DNA of 64,000 nucleotides from NCBI GenBank assembly GCA_964017145.1, contig OZ024840.1:62001-126000 (forward strand), given 5' to 3'. The notes under the pieces were generated by a model, which did not search any database, was not told where the DNA came from, and saw only the letters and a list, made by a program, of their open reading frames with translations. The stretch's first letter is position 1; each line of letters opens with the position of its first letter. Shown piece by piece: positions 20,700-33,300 of this stretch. A program made the translations under genes and the position numbers. The stretch is from Agrocybe praecox (lineage: Eukaryota > Basidiomycota > Agaricomycetes > Agaricales > Agrocybaceae).

Positions 20700-23600
20700 T
20701 AAGCGTGCTCCGGTCAATGGCCAATGGTATCTTGAACATTTGTCGTTAACGTTCATCGGAGTCATTTGACAGGTAACGGCTGGTCACGAGCCTATGATAA
20801 CTCGATCGTAAAAATATAGACCCTGGGAAACGCCCCAGCTGGGTTTGATTTCATTTACGGGTTATCTACGGCAACATATTGCCGAAATGCGCATCAATTC
20901 ATTACTGAGCGTGGGCGGCATGGACGGCAGGTTGAGAACTAAATTACCTTGAAATTACCGAAGTATGATAGATAATGAAATTGGGTATCGTAGAGAATGT
21001 TAGGGGGGTGGTCGATAATAGAGAAAATTGGTAGATAATAGAGCAAGTTGGTAGACAATATGGAAAAGTTGGTAGATAACTTATGCTATGTGGTAGACAA
21101 TCCGTGTATTACATGTTGATAATGTACAAATCTTATCTATATATCAAAATGTTTATTTGTGCGAACGGGCACTCATACCCGAAGTCCCTAGCTACTCATT
21201 TTACATACATGTCTCTAGTGTCGCACTCCAATCCAATTCAATTCTGTGGGTCTAGAATTTAAATCAACATCAGACGGACAATTGATAATAATAACATTGA
21301 TTCTCACATACGCCTAGTATGTCCGATGGGTTCGATGTCAATAAGGTGCGGGGACGCTTGAGGCTCACGAGTCGGCGCCCAGAGAATTTGGGTGACCGGT
21401 TGTCATTGAGGAATGTGCATTGCGACCATCGGTTATAAAATATTTAACTTATAAGAGACGACTGTAAAGTTAAAACAAACGCGGGGCACGTTGCTCCTGA
21501 AGTACTTGGGTGCAGGAGATGACGAGGGATGGAGGGCGAAGAAATGAAACTATTTACATCGAGTGGGGGATATCGAGTGCAGTGGTCTTAAGAGAATGAA
21601 GGAAAATCACGCTGGGCGAAGGAACACAACTGAAGGTGGCCCAACACTTAACGAAATAAGTGAGACGGCGGCACACATAGATACCGAGTGCTAACGAGGC
21701 TAAGAGAGGCAGGAAACCAAATTGGTTACGTGAATGCCTGAGCAGATCGCTCTCAACAGAGTGTGAGCCACCGGAAGAGTTAAAACAAGAGTAGGAGCAC
21801 GGGAATCTGCTTGAAGATATCTGTATGTCGCGAATTTGACTTGGAATTGAGGAGAGTCGAGGATAACTGGACTGGTATTCCATATGGAAGGGTCAAATTG
21901 GCCCATACATGCAAGTAAAATGCCGAATAGAGCATGGAGGGAAGGACTGAAAAATAATCGAATAGATGAACTCAGATTGGTGAGTTATGAGGAAGTGTAT
22001 CTAGTCCCCGATATCAGTAGGTTAGACTAGAGCTTTACTACGCGTACCTCGCCAACCAAAACTCACTTCCACTCGGCTCGGGACCCATCCGAATTCATAC
22101 CAATAAAAGCGTCCAAGCACAGCCGACCAGTGGGAAGAAGGCTGAAGCGACGAGAACAGGGAGAGTATCTGAATACATTGAATTGAATATTACTAGAACC
22201 CACCTGGGAAAAATCCACCCACCCGCCCATATCCCCCCGCCCTTACTCATTGACATACTCCTTAAACGCGTCAAACCAGAGAAATTTAGCCTTGAGATAT
22301 GCACTGGGGGGTTCTCTGGAACGAAGTCGAGACACAGCAATGACGGCTGGACGAGGAGTGGCGGGGAACGGTATGGAGTACACAAGCGATGATACGTCCG
22401 ACCGAGAGCTTGACGTCATGACACGCACACACATAGGAGCAAGCACTGGAAGGAGAGGAACAGAGGAAGGGTGGCGATGACAATGGCTGAAAAGGGTCGT
22501 ATCTGTGAGATTCGAGTGAGAACGATCTCGAGCAGAAGCAGGACGAAAATAGCCACGAGTGGCGGGTAGCGAACTGATAATAAAGTGTGTGTAATTGCAC
22601 GTAGGACCCTCACAAGGATCTCATTTATAGGAGAAATGGTTATCCCATCTCTGTTCCATATCCCAACGCAGAATCGAGTTCCAAAAACGAGCACTAATAA
22701 TAACGCATCAAAGGGCGAAGAGGAAGGAACAAGATATGCACACGCGGGCGGCCGTGGATAACGTACGAACACGCTCAAGTTCAAAACGAAAGCGTTGAAC
22801 ATAGCCACTTTGAGCACCTTTTTAACTAAAGAAAAAGGAAGTGGAAGTGGCGAAAGCGAAAGCGAAAGCAGAAGAGCGCACCATGGCAATTTCGCGACTC
22901 ACGTAAACCCTCCCCTTCCCTCGGTGTACTCTTTCTAGCATCCACCTCAATGCTTTTTTCAGCTATTCAAGCAAGTCCTTCATCATCCACTGTTGGACAT
23001 TCGGTGTCGAAGTCGCATCAGACGAGGATTCACCCGTCTTCGTATCGAGTGTCGCAGTCCCAAGAATCGTTGGAAATCCATGCGTGTCGCTCCTGACGAA
23101 GAACGAACAAATGATGATGGAAATTCCTGGACTGGAAGAGTGAAAGACGGAAGGGGCCCCTCCATCTTTCAGCTTACGGATGTCTTCGACCTGCTGAGCG
23201 TACAGCTTTATATCCAGTTCCAGGAGTTGAAGGGAATTGATATCAATATAAGATGAGCGGACAAGCAATTGGAGTTTCAAATTTCAAGTTCAAACCTGAC
23301 ACCGAGGCAGTCCGATATCGTCGCCTTTCCCCGTGTCATTTCTTCCCATCTAGCTCGCACATCTTTCTTATGTTACCTAGTTCATACTCAGCTACCGGAA
23401 TCCTCTTACGATGCCCCATACGCATACATACCAAACCCGCCGGCCTACTTTCGACCCCCGAACCGTTTTCAACGTTTACATGTTTGGCCCTGCGCACCCG
23501 CTCTGAATGCTCGAGCGACGATGCATATCTGCTTTCTAATGGCGTTTATTGATCACACCGGCACGTGCGCATGCATGTATGAATTCTTCGATAGTAACTA

Positions 23601-25780
23601 ACCCTGGTTCGATCGAACCTTCGCACACAGGCATACGGCGTATACCTGCATGGACGGATGTATCATCCGCTTCACATTCTTGTTAACTTTCAAATCCACA
23701 CGCTGGTATATCTACTCCATGCATTAGGGGGCCCGTGGGTGACAAGTATGAATGAATCGGACAGGTCTCAAAGCCAGATATGAGGCGGTATGTGGTCCTC
23801 GTTAACTCGTGAGTCGTAAGCTCTCCACGTACGCGCACGCGTATGCAAAGCATAGGGACAGACTGCTTATGCAGTGACCGCGGTAGGTTATAATAGGGGC
23901 ACTCATATACTGCACCGTCGTCGGATGGCTAATCTAACCGGCGTTTAAGTATGACGATGATGCTGCGCTCGAACGTCCATCTTGATATCTTTTCCAGCTC
24001 TAAACATGATTGATATAGGTCTATATGATCATCCAGCGGTACATGTCGCTCGCCGATAGAATTGATCCTTTCGCTTTGTTCTTGTCAATCTTCATCACTT
24101 GCATCCACATCATATTAGCGTCGACGTTCGATCAGGACAGGATATAATACGCGTCGTGGACCCATCGGTGCTTTGTCAATTCCAGGTCTCGATGCGCGTG
24201 CTACGTCTGATCGTGCTACCATGCTGAGATTACCGCTCAAGCACTCGTCAACAGAGCTTAGGGCTCATTTATCATGATCGTATTTATTTTTTCATTTCTA
24301 TTCCAATATCGACGTTGTAACCTACTTATCCTCTTTTAATAAAGGAGGCTGTGATATTCATTCCTCAGCGCTGAGTGAAACGTAATATTGGAAGGTACAA
24401 GTCACATATATATTCGGACAGTATGCACATATGTTCATCAATGTATCCAAGTACGCCGGATGACACATAAATATTTAAATAGCCATAGCGCGTGCCTAGT
24501 TGTTAGCCTGTTCGTCGAGGCTTCGAGTTCTGGCTGCCAGGCTCGATATGCTAGCTCAGTATAGGTTACAGATATTAGCAGCTCCAATAGAGCTGTTCAG
24601 TATTTGAGTTGAGAAATGATCTCAGATTAACGTGCAATTGAAAGGATCTGTTGATGTCTCTCAAGGAAAAGATGGTGCCGGGCATTAGGCATACGAGATG
24701 AATACTACGGTCTACCTAGAAGCTCCCGGGGAGGCCTTACCATTAGGGGCCAATTCCATCACAATATCCAAGCCTATGGGGCCTAAAGCCATTGGAAATG
24801 AATAAAACTACGAAAGTTGTTCGCAGTCTCTGTGCTCATGCTGGTGTACCCGTTAAAGGGTTGTATCTCTAATAGGGCTAGATTTCATAATATATATTTC
24901 AATGTCCGCAGTATCACGGTTTGTAACATTAAGCTTCTACTTTGATAGTTCAGTATCCCAACTAGTTATATGATGTTTAAATAAGCCTTTAAATAGGGAA
25001 AATCAGTTCAAACTCCTCAGGAACGAAGTTATTGTCGACGAACACGAAATGCTATAGAGCATTGTCACAATATTGTCACATGTCGGACATTGAAAATGTA
25101 TTATGTATATAATCAAGCCCAAATGCGGAGATGCGAGATGCGAATGCGAATGCGGCCAACTTTGAACATCCCTACTGTAGTGGTGGAAATGGAAGTGAGA
25201 AAAACAGTACCTGCATGTGCGGGTGCTGTAGCTTGCGAAGGAAGAACTGGGTCGTCGAAAACTCTCCCATCAGTTTCTGGGTAACAGCATTGGGGGGCCT
25301 CAAAAATTTGGGATCCTCAAAATTAGAGTCGAGGGCAAGGTCACCTGCCGCTCTCCCTCATTCATCGTCGTCGATGCAGCTAGTGGTAAGAAAGATTTCT
25401 TCGTTCACTTCTTCCGAGAAGGGTGACACTCCGACAGGACTTTCTTCTCTCGATCTTTCTTTGCTTCGAAGAAGCAACTCTCCCTTGTGAGAGGATATCA
25501 TGAGAAAAAATTCGCCTGCTCGTGACTCCTATTCATGTTTGCTTCTGGTCTTTAAAAAGCAATTATTTCTTGTGAGTAGAACGATTTCTGTCACTTCCTC
25601 TCCAACACTTCATTCCACCACGCAGCTGATTTTGTCACATGTAGATTCCCCATGACCGTGCTCATACATTGGGTTTGGTGCCAGCAAGTATGCAAGTATT
25701 ATACGTGGCACTCTTGCGGCCCGTCACCAGTCGATGCTCGGGACGGTAGTAAATCTGGCCCAACCGTGCAGCCTTAAAAG
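20700..25780. other. About 5 kb without a supported gene
   Basis: AT-rich with short frames. Around 21550-23280 the minus strand has several hydrophobic or plausible exon-like segments, for example NQFGFLPLLASLALGIYVC, TLPVLVASAFFPLVGCAW and, at 22963-23280, a segment with DTHGFPTILGTATLDTKTG. These might be remains of a multi-pass membrane gene, but I could not join them into one model. From 23600 to 25780 I see nothing. Confidence 0.35.
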
Positions 25781-25815
25781 GTATGATATTTTTTCCTTCA
25801 TTTCCTCGTTTAAAC

Positions 25816-27312
25816 ATGCACGCCTTACTCGCCCTGGTGCTTATCGCTACAAGCTCCTTGGTCATCGCTGGACCTTGTGATATCTACGCCTCTGGTGGCA
25901 CTCCCTGCGTCGCCGCCCACAGCACCACACGCGCTTTGTTCAATGCGTACAACGGCAATCTTTACCAGGTGCGACGCGCTTCCGACAATCAAACAACCAA
26001 CATAGTACCATTGTCCGCTGGCGGTGTTGCCAATGCCGCCGCCCAGGATACCTTCTGCGCACATACCACCTGCGTCATTACGACCATTTTCGACCAGTCC
26101 GGTCGCAATAATCACCTCACCCAGGCCCCGCCCGGTGGTTTTAACGGACCGGCAGCCAACGGGTTCGACAACCTCGCCAGTGCGACTGGTGCTCCGGTCA
26201 CGCTGAACGGCCATAAAGCATACGGTGTCTTTATGTCCCCCGGGAGCGGCTACCGCAACAACGCTGCCAGCGGCACGGCAAAAGGCGACGCTGCCCAGGG
26301 CATGTACGCGGTCTTGGACGGAACTCACTTCAACGGCGCGTGCTGCTTCGACTACGGTAACGCAGAAACAAGCAGTCGTGATACGGGCAACGGCCACATG
26401 GAAGCCATCTACTTTGGCTCATCAACGACCTGGGGCACAGGCTCTGGCAGTGGTCCTTGGATCATGGCGGATCTCGAGAATGGCCTGTTCTCTGGCTCCA
26501 ATGTTCATTTGAACAGTGGAGACCAGTCAATCTCCCACCGGTTCGTCACTGCCGTCGTCAAAGGGGAGCCAGGGCATTGGGCGATCCGAGGGGCCGACGC
26601 TACGACTGGCTCATTGTCGACGTTCTGGGACGGTGCACGCCCAAGCGTGTCCGGCTACAACCCGATGAGCAAAGAAGGGGCCATCATTCTCGGCATCGGC
26701 GGAGACAACAGTGATGGCGCACAAGGCACATTCTACGAGGGTGTGATGACCTCCGGCTATCCCTCCGCCGCCACCGAAGACTCAGTGCAAGCCAACATTG
26801 TAGCCGCCAAATACGCCACCGCGTCGATGAACAGCGGGCCCGCGCTTAATGTTGGTTCCTCCATCTCGCTGCGGGCCACCACAGCCTGCTGCACGACACG
26901 CTTCATTGCCCACACCGGCTCCTCAGTCAACACCCAGGTCGTCTCGTCATCCAGCAGCACTGCCCTCAAGCAGCAGGCGAGCTGGACAGTTCGTACTGGC
27001 CTCGGGAACAGCGCCTGCTTCTCGTTCGAGTCCGAGGATACGCCCGGTAGCTTCATACGGCACTTCAACTTCCAGCTCCAACTCAGCCCCAACGACGGCA
27101 GCAAGCAATTCCATGAAGACGCCACGTTCTGTCTGCAGGCTGGGCTCAATGGCCAGGGCACCACCATTCAATCATGGAGCTACCCAACACGCCAATTCCG
27201 CCACTTCAATAACTTGCTCTACGCTGCGAGTAACGGTGGTGTTGACCAGTTCGATGCGACAACCTCTTTCAACGACGACGTGAGCTGGGTGGTCAGCAGT
27301 GGCTTCGCTTGA
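25816..27312 (+). CDS. abfB: GH54 alpha-L-arabinofuranosidase with CBM42 (AbfB type)
   Basis: A secreted hydrolase that removes alpha-L-arabinofuranosyl side chains from arabinoxylan, arabinan and pectin by a retaining mechanism. The intronless frame gives 498 residues from ATG 25816; that start opens a good signal peptide (HALLALVLIATSSLVIAG). An upstream in-frame ATG at 25783 would place eleven residues before it and is less likely. After the signal come GPCDIYASGGTPCVAAHSTT and the catalytic GH54 beta-sandwich, followed by CBM42 from about residue 338 to the end (RHFNFQLQL, FRHFNNLLYA). The expected catalytic residues are present at family numbering: nucleophile Glu221 in ADLENGLF and acid/base Asp297 in GIGGDNSDG. 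Vicinal cysteines lie in GACCFDYGNAE. The gene is visibly richer in G+C than its AT-rich flanks. It has no introns, unlike the other intact genes here, and no other cell-wall enzyme is nearby. Confidence 0.97.
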   Translation: MHALLALVLIATSSLVIAGPCDIYASGGTPCVAAHSTTRALFNAYNGNLYQVRRASDNQTTNIVPLSAGGVANAAAQDTFCAHTTCVITTIFDQSGRNNHLTQAPPGGFNGPAANGFDNLASATGAPVTLNGHKAYGVFMSPGSGYRNNAASGTAKGDAAQGMYAVLDGTHFNGACCFDYGNAETSSRDTGNGHMEAIYFGSSTTWGTGSGSGPWIMADLENGLFSGSNVHLNSGDQSISHRFVTAVVKGEPGHWAIRGADATTGSLSTFWDGARPSVSGYNPMSKEGAIILGIGGDNSDGAQGTFYEGVMTSGYPSAATEDSVQANIVAAKYATASMNSGPALNVGSSISLRATTACCTTRFIAHTGSSVNTQVVSSSSSTALKQQASWTVRTGLGNSACFSFESEDTPGSFIRHFNFQLQLSPNDGSKQFHEDATFCLQAGLNGQGTTIQSWSYPTRQFRHFNNLLYAASNGGVDQFDATTSFNDDVSWVVSSGFA

Positions 27313-27847
27313 GTCGTACCATAAAATTTGATCCGGAGACACCCATCTGTGGCGTTATATGATATTACCCGGACGTTACCTCCCTTTGTTATACTCGAGT
27401 AGGACATTGTAATTTTCGACGGAATGGCTTGCTTTTCTGATTTTTAACTTTTGCTTCTGGTCTTGTGAACTGCCGGAAGAATATATTATTTGCCCTATGG
27501 TAAAATACAAAGAGTGTAGGGGAGCAAAATGACGAAGAAACCCTCAAGAAGTCGAATGATATAATGTGCTGGCAACAAGCGAAAAGTTGCAATCAAAAAA
27601 TCAAAATGTGAATTTTAACCATGCACAGCTGGAGCTGACCACTGTTCGGCAAATCAATAGCAACCGTTTAAAATGTTTTCTGTTAAATCTTCACGTTAAT
27701 AGTTGATTAAACAACATAATAAGGAAATTACAGGAGTATTTATGTAACCAATACTTGTCGAAAAGAAGCAAACATTTCCGAGTGGGTACTATTTGTCGAC
27801 TGAATAGTGGCCGGCGCCAGCCGTAATGTCGCTCCCGGACACTGTAC

Positions 27848-28100
27848 TTATGGGAAGCCACCCATTCAAATATTTATCTTTCCGATAGAAGGATATTGTG
27901 GTGATAGCCTCCAGAGAAACAGTGGCACAAGAACATTTTCATCACCGAAATTACACCGATCCCCCTTATCGACGGCAAGAATAGCAGAAAAACATTTTCA
28001 GAATCACGAAAATATTCTTGTGCCACTGTTTCTCTGGAGGCAATCACCACAATATCCTTCTATCGGAAAAATAAATATTTGAATGGGTGGCTTCCCATAA
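27848..28100. mobile_element. Foldback element: inverted repeat of about 93-bp arms
   Basis: The left arm 27848-27940 and the right arm 28008-28100 are reverse complements with only a few mismatches over their outer 86 bp. The ends are TTATGGGAAGCCACCCATTC and its complement. A 67-bp spacer separates them. The flanks show no obvious target-site duplication (GTAC on the left, CGCT on the right). It has no coding capacity. The structure suits a MITE or foldback transposon. Alternatively, its transcript would fold into a long hairpin suitable for small-RNA production. Confidence 0.85.
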
Positions 28101-28197
28101 CGCTAACTTGAATTAGGTTCGGTTCAAGCCGTCTTCTGCTGCTGGTGAATATTTGATTGGTTTATCGTGTAAATAGAGCCGTTTAAGGAAGAAATCT

Positions 28198-28800
28198 TTG
28201 TTTGCTCTTCTTACTACCACTGATCTTGACACTCTGTCTATAGGTCGGCGTCAGGATCGTCAATTTCTAGGGAACATGTGTTATGGAAATGATTCCCCAC
28301 ATCCAATCAATTCTGATTATTATGAGCTCGTAGAAGCTATCCCTGCCTGCACTGGGGCCATGCAAGGGGCGGTCTTCGATGTTTTTGTACAGTCTCCCAT
28401 GGAATCCTTTTTCCAGGATCCTTTTTCCAACCAGATGCATTATCGTGGCGAGAGCTGTTTTTCTGTCGGATTAAATTTTATACTGGAAAAACTTGTGGGT
28501 TCTTAATTCCTTAATAAGTTTCCCAGACACTTACTCATGAGAAGTATTAGAAAAGCACTACAGGTATAAAGATGTTTTTAATCAATGTCCAGCAAACCTG
28601 TTTATTTGTGCCGGATACTGGAATCGCTATATAGCTTATCTGGAATATCTCCCAAAAAATTTCCCATTCGCAGGGCGAGATTCACAAGCAAACGGAGAGG
28701 TTGGGAAAGCAGGTACGAACTGCATGATTATATTTGTGATAATTTAACTAATGTTTGTGCAAACCAAGAAAGCAGCAGGAAGAGAAAGAGAGTCGGCTGA
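28198..28800 (+). CDS. Unrecognised AT-rich coding-like region (two open segments)
   Basis: Two non-overlapping open segments, 28198-28506 and 28585-28800, sit just downstream of the foldback element on the + strand. The first contains YYELVEAIPACTGAMQGAVF; the second contains SLSGISPKKFPIRRARFTSK and a basic end (RKRKRVG). Composition is less biased than in most random frames here, but I recognise no family and cannot confirm a splice between them. They could be a fragment of a transposon protein. Low confidence that this is a gene at all. Confidence 0.15.
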
Positions 28801-29389
28801 ATGGCGAGAACAGTCAAGATATTAGCAGATATAAACTTATTATTGATAATGTACACATAACTAACATCTGACGACGGAACCAACCACGCAAATGTCTTGT
28901 CTCCTTTTATTTTTATTTTTCCGCTTTTGTCTGTGCTTTTTTTAAATAACCTTTGTCTCCTTTATGTTCTCCTTTTTATTACGAGAAGGGAGGAAAAGAG
29001 AAGATTTAACTGTAACGGGATTACTACATCGTTAGAAAAGTTACGCATTCGCCTTTGAACGTACAACAAAACAAACTAGTACTATTAATAGTATGAGATA
29101 TTGTAAAGAACATTTTTTGTACCAAGATGAACACGCGAAAAAGAAAATTAGAGAAGATAGGGACGACGACCACAATGGGAGAATAGCGAGAATAAAACAA
29201 AAAAATATGAGCAAAAAAGAGCGCATAAATCGTAGAGACATCACCCGATGACCTCCCTGAGTCGTGTTCGAACAAGGCGGAGCTGTGAGCAGCCCGCCTA
29301 CTGGTCCTGGAGCTGGAGACTTTCTGACCAGTAGCAGTCACGGCAGAGGCAAAAGATAAGCTCAAACACCCGCTATACCATCCGGACGT

Positions 29390-29562
29390 TGGAGCAGTCC
29401 AGTATGCAGCTGTATGGCGTAGCTGGGCTCGGAAGCGCGTCGAGCAGCCTCGCACGATGGCAGTAATGGGCAAAGGATAGAATGGATTCGGCTATGTACG
29501 CGTCGGGGTCACATAGAGTCTGTACACGATCTAATCTAATCAGACCGGTTGCACTGCCACAA
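29390..29562 (+). repeat. Dispersed repeat family R1, copy 2
   Basis: The near-identical partner of 5624-5793 in the same orientation. The similarity starts at TGGAGCAGTCC and ends at GCACTGCCACA, with unrelated sequence on both sides. Confidence 0.85.
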
Positions 29563-32500
29563 CGTTTTTAGAAACGCCTTGCATTCCACTTTCGCCAGCG
29601 TTTATATTTGTAGGGTCTTGTGGCTGTGCTGATATAGAATTCGACGTCGGCGATGTAGGTATATTTCCATCTGCAAATGTCCAGGGTCAAGATATTCCTC
29701 TTGGTATCGTACTGTAGCTGACCCTCGTTCAATAGCCACCGCAGCTACTGAGTCCTGACCCAGGAGGTTAGCACAGCTGTCGAGTTTAGGAACGATGAAG
29801 CGTCGAATATATTGAGAATAGAGCGAGCGAGTATCTGCGGAGAATTGACGCAGTCCTTGAGCAAAGAAACCAGAAAGTGGTTAGCTTGACGTCTGAGGAG
29901 GCGCAAGAAAAGGAGAGAAATAATGTTTTAAAAAAGGACAAAGTGTACGCATGTAAGAGTAGCTCTGTAACGTGCTCGAAGACCAAAGAGCGCAGGTCTT
30001 GGTATGGGAAAAGCCCCGCATACACGCGAAAAGAAGACAAAACAAACAAAGAGACTTACCAGGACGGCCTCTTCTCGAATTATACGAAACTATGAACGCC
30101 AGCCATATAATAGACGCTCTAGCATTCGTGCGCCCAGAAGCAGCAGATCCTACATCCTCCCCTGCAGCCAATGGACCACTTAGAATACAGACATCTGCTC
30201 GTGGGTGGCTGTGGCTGTGCCATCATAGCAGTCGATGTGAACCATACGTCGAAGCGGATCCGTTATACCTTATTCATGTCTGAACACCTCTAGCTAGAAG
30301 AACACAAGCCACAATACTACCGGTCTACAACAGCTGGCTGGTGGTAGAGCTGCTTCCTGCGAGGGCATGCTGGATAAATTTACTTCTGTTGGGTTCGTAG
30401 GGTTGAAACGTTGACTTCTAATCCTGAAAAATGAATAATGAGGAGTAGGTTGACTAGATCGCATAAAAAGAGAACGGCTACGTGGGTGAAAAAAAAAAAA
30501 CATCCACAAGAGAGGTATCCAGGAAGACGAAAAATTTTAACATCAAATTTGGAAAAACCACTTAGGCGCCGCGAATGGAAGAATATAGAACAGAGAACAT
30601 ACCATGTCGTCCCCTTCTCAAAGTTCAGTATTGCTGCACAGCCAACGAGCACACGCCCATTATTTGCCTTCAGAAAACACGTTGGCCATCCCACCACTGT
30701 GCTCTGCCTGTCGAATCGTACCCGAACAAGGAGGGTATGGACTCCGAGATTGGTGGTGAGGGGCACATTCAATGCCCAAATGATGCACTGGACCATCCTC
30801 GTAGCGACTGCAGTCCGGGGTAGACTGTAACGACACCCGTTCGTAGACGACAGTCCGTAGGAATGAAATTGCAGATAATGATGATACGGATGGTGCAGCG
30901 GGATGAAAGGGATGATATTTGATGGAGAATGGACGCCTATTCGGCCACAGAGAACATCAGGTATTGGCGTGGCATGCACATAACCAAGCCATTCACCATC
31001 ACCAATGTCCTTCCCAGCTATATGGTGCATGTGGATGTACCCCTATAAGCGACGCGGGAGGGAGACGCATAATATGCATCAGCTTCGTTTGCCTTCGTCC
31101 TCCATAATCGCGATGCCATTGGTCGCGCTAGGCGCGTTGTTCTTGTCAAATGGGTGAGAGCTGTGGAAGCTAGAAGTATTGTTAGAGTTATTGCTAGTCG
31201 GAAAGTGCCATCGTTTCGGTTCGGGGGGCCATGGTTGGGGTGGAAGTGCATAGGTGTAGGTTAGAGGTGGGAGAGGTAGCATGAGTTGTGGCCGCTATCA
31301 CAAAGAAGACGATTCGACTGTGTTCGTATCCATTTAGCAAGAGGAGAAAGGAAATAAAAGAAATAGAGAATTCACAAACATCTCCTTGCTCGAAACACTT
31401 ATCGATCCTTCCCAAATCCGTATGCGGCAAGGACCCAGACTCATCTAAGCATATTGGCCCGTAATGTCGTTGGTGTGTATTTGTAATCTTAGGCAACGCT
31501 ATCGAAATCAATAAAGCGTCGAGACTTGAGTTTCGGGCAAAGAAATGTGAAAAGTGATGGAGACGTCACAGGCCAGTCACCAGGTTGTGTCTGATCCGAA
31601 ATGCGTGCCGAACATACAGAAATTCGGCACGCCACACAAAGACATAGTGTGATGCCTAAATCGACCCCACAGTTGACCGTAGATGGCTCATAGTCGGAGA
31701 ACGGGAAGAGAAAGTCAAATAAACGAGACAAGATGTGGCAGAGAGACACTAAAGACTGATATAGGAGAAAGAAAAAAGCACCTGGATTCTGATCAAGATA
31801 GGAGACGATAATGATAATGGAGCGCCGAGGTCTTAAGCATTGAGGTGGATGTGAGTCGACGGATAGTCGACGGACGCAGAGTCTCTCCGAGGGTTTCGAG
31901 CATCGCTGGCAATATGTGTGTGGAGGATGCCTGTCGGAGGTTTATTTCATATACACGCCTCGGTGAAGAACAGACAAGAATTCAGAGAATGAGGGTTACT
32001 GCAAGATGAGTGGAGAGCGACTGGGAATTGGATAGAGAAGCTTTAAGCGCTTTAAGGTTAGCATCACAGCCCCTGGATCTGGATAGTAGACGGATGAATG
32101 TCGACCGTCGCCAGTATAGCACACCACATTTACGCGGAGGGTCGATAAGGGCGTGAGGTCGTTGTAATGTAAAATGCCTAGAAAAGAAAGATATTGGCAT
32201 ACACGCACCTATTCATCGTCTTTTACCCCTAATCCGAGCCGAATACACCCCGGCCCATACTAACGGGGATTAAGCCGAGCTCGAACTTCGAGCAGAACAA
32301 TGTTGGCGCAAGCACTGCCCTGGTAAGTTATTCCAAAATCAATGTGTTTTCTGGACTCAAATAGGAGACACAGTATCGAAAGCGGGAAGTGAAATGGTTG
32401 AGACGAGATGGTGCTCGCAAAGGTAGCCATCGGCACCCGCGTCTAAACAATGCGTCATCCAAAGGACGTGCGCCAGTGCTCCACTATATTGTTCCCCATC

Positions 32501-32780
32501 GTCTCGTCCACTCGTATGGTCACTTCCATACCTGGAACTACACGGATCCCACACAATATTCAAGAGCGGGTAAGTCATTTACGTTCTTAGGGGAGGCTAT
32601 GCAAATATGTGTAGTCCACCTTGGTCCTTCATAGACCGGTGTAACTGCGTCGCGTAATGGCCAGCTCCAAATGATCATGAGGTTGCACCCTTAGACAAGT
32701 TACGTCCGTGGACCGTTAGTAACAAAATTGATCTTCCAAATCTTGATGCCTGCATAAAATCTACCCGTCCTATTTAAGCG
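29563..32780. other. No supported gene
   Basis: Long but unsupported frames lie on both strands (for example 30380-31030 minus, 30438-30830 plus). On the minus strand near 31080-31280 there is a Pro/Asn-rich segment (PTSNNSNNTSSFHSSHPF) that could be an old exon, but no adjoining exon or domain was recognised. Confidence 0.35.
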
Positions 32781-32785
32781 CTCGT

Positions 32786-33300
32786 TCACGTACAACGCCG
32801 GGTAAAACTTCTGATTGGTAGCGTGTCATCGATATTTACTGAGATCTGGAAGTGGTTTATGCTCGCCTTTGGGATTTGGGCAGAGACAAGTTCATTTTTG
32901 TCTATGGCACCAGTTGAGTCCAGGTCGTAATACCCTATTCGACCGTCAGCGAAAACAGAGATCAACCAACGTCCTCCGGGAACGACATAGGTGCATTTAA
33001 CATTGCCATTTGTCACGAATTCTCGCTAGTGACTTGGCGCTCCTTTGTCTGCCTCTTGCCGAATTTTGTACTCGCCTAGGCCAGAACCATGCGCTCCATG
33101 TCCGTTGATGTGTACATGCTCTTTGACTTCTCTAGCGCAAATGTGCTTCGCGGGTTGGTATATTGTCAATATCAACTGAAGAATGTAGAGAGAGATTAAA
33201 CTTGCTTGTCGAACACGAAGAACGGTATGGTAATCCACGAGCTTTAAGATAGCCACAAGAATCTCCGAGGGAATAGCAGCTTATGCGAAGAAAACCGACT
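32786..33300 (-). pseudogene. F-box protein gene relic
   Basis: On the minus strand, IPSEILVAILKLVDYHTVLR followed by VRQ (about 33215-33285) is an F-box, the motif that docks substrate receptors onto Skp1 in SCF ubiquitin ligases. It is followed by an intron-like gap with a possible GC-AG boundary (CAAG/CAAGT...GCTAG). The next segment (EVKEHVHINGHG) reaches an in-frame TAG near 33030. Beyond the stop, the same frame continues with CTYVVPGGRWLISVFADGRI and GYYDLDS, a motif I associate with basidiomycete F-box proteins. Much of the middle expected for such proteins is missing and no long C-terminal part follows, so this is a remnant. Confidence 0.55.

Noticed and set aside
20700..25780. Possible multi-exon membrane gene on the minus strand at 21.5-23.3 kb
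   Set aside because: Individual hydrophobic segments look plausible but could not be linked by consistent splice phases, so no gene was called.
30380..31030. 216-residue minus-strand open frame
   Set aside because: No recognised motif. It ends in a Phe-rich stretch opposite an A-run, and competing frames of similar quality exist on the other strand.
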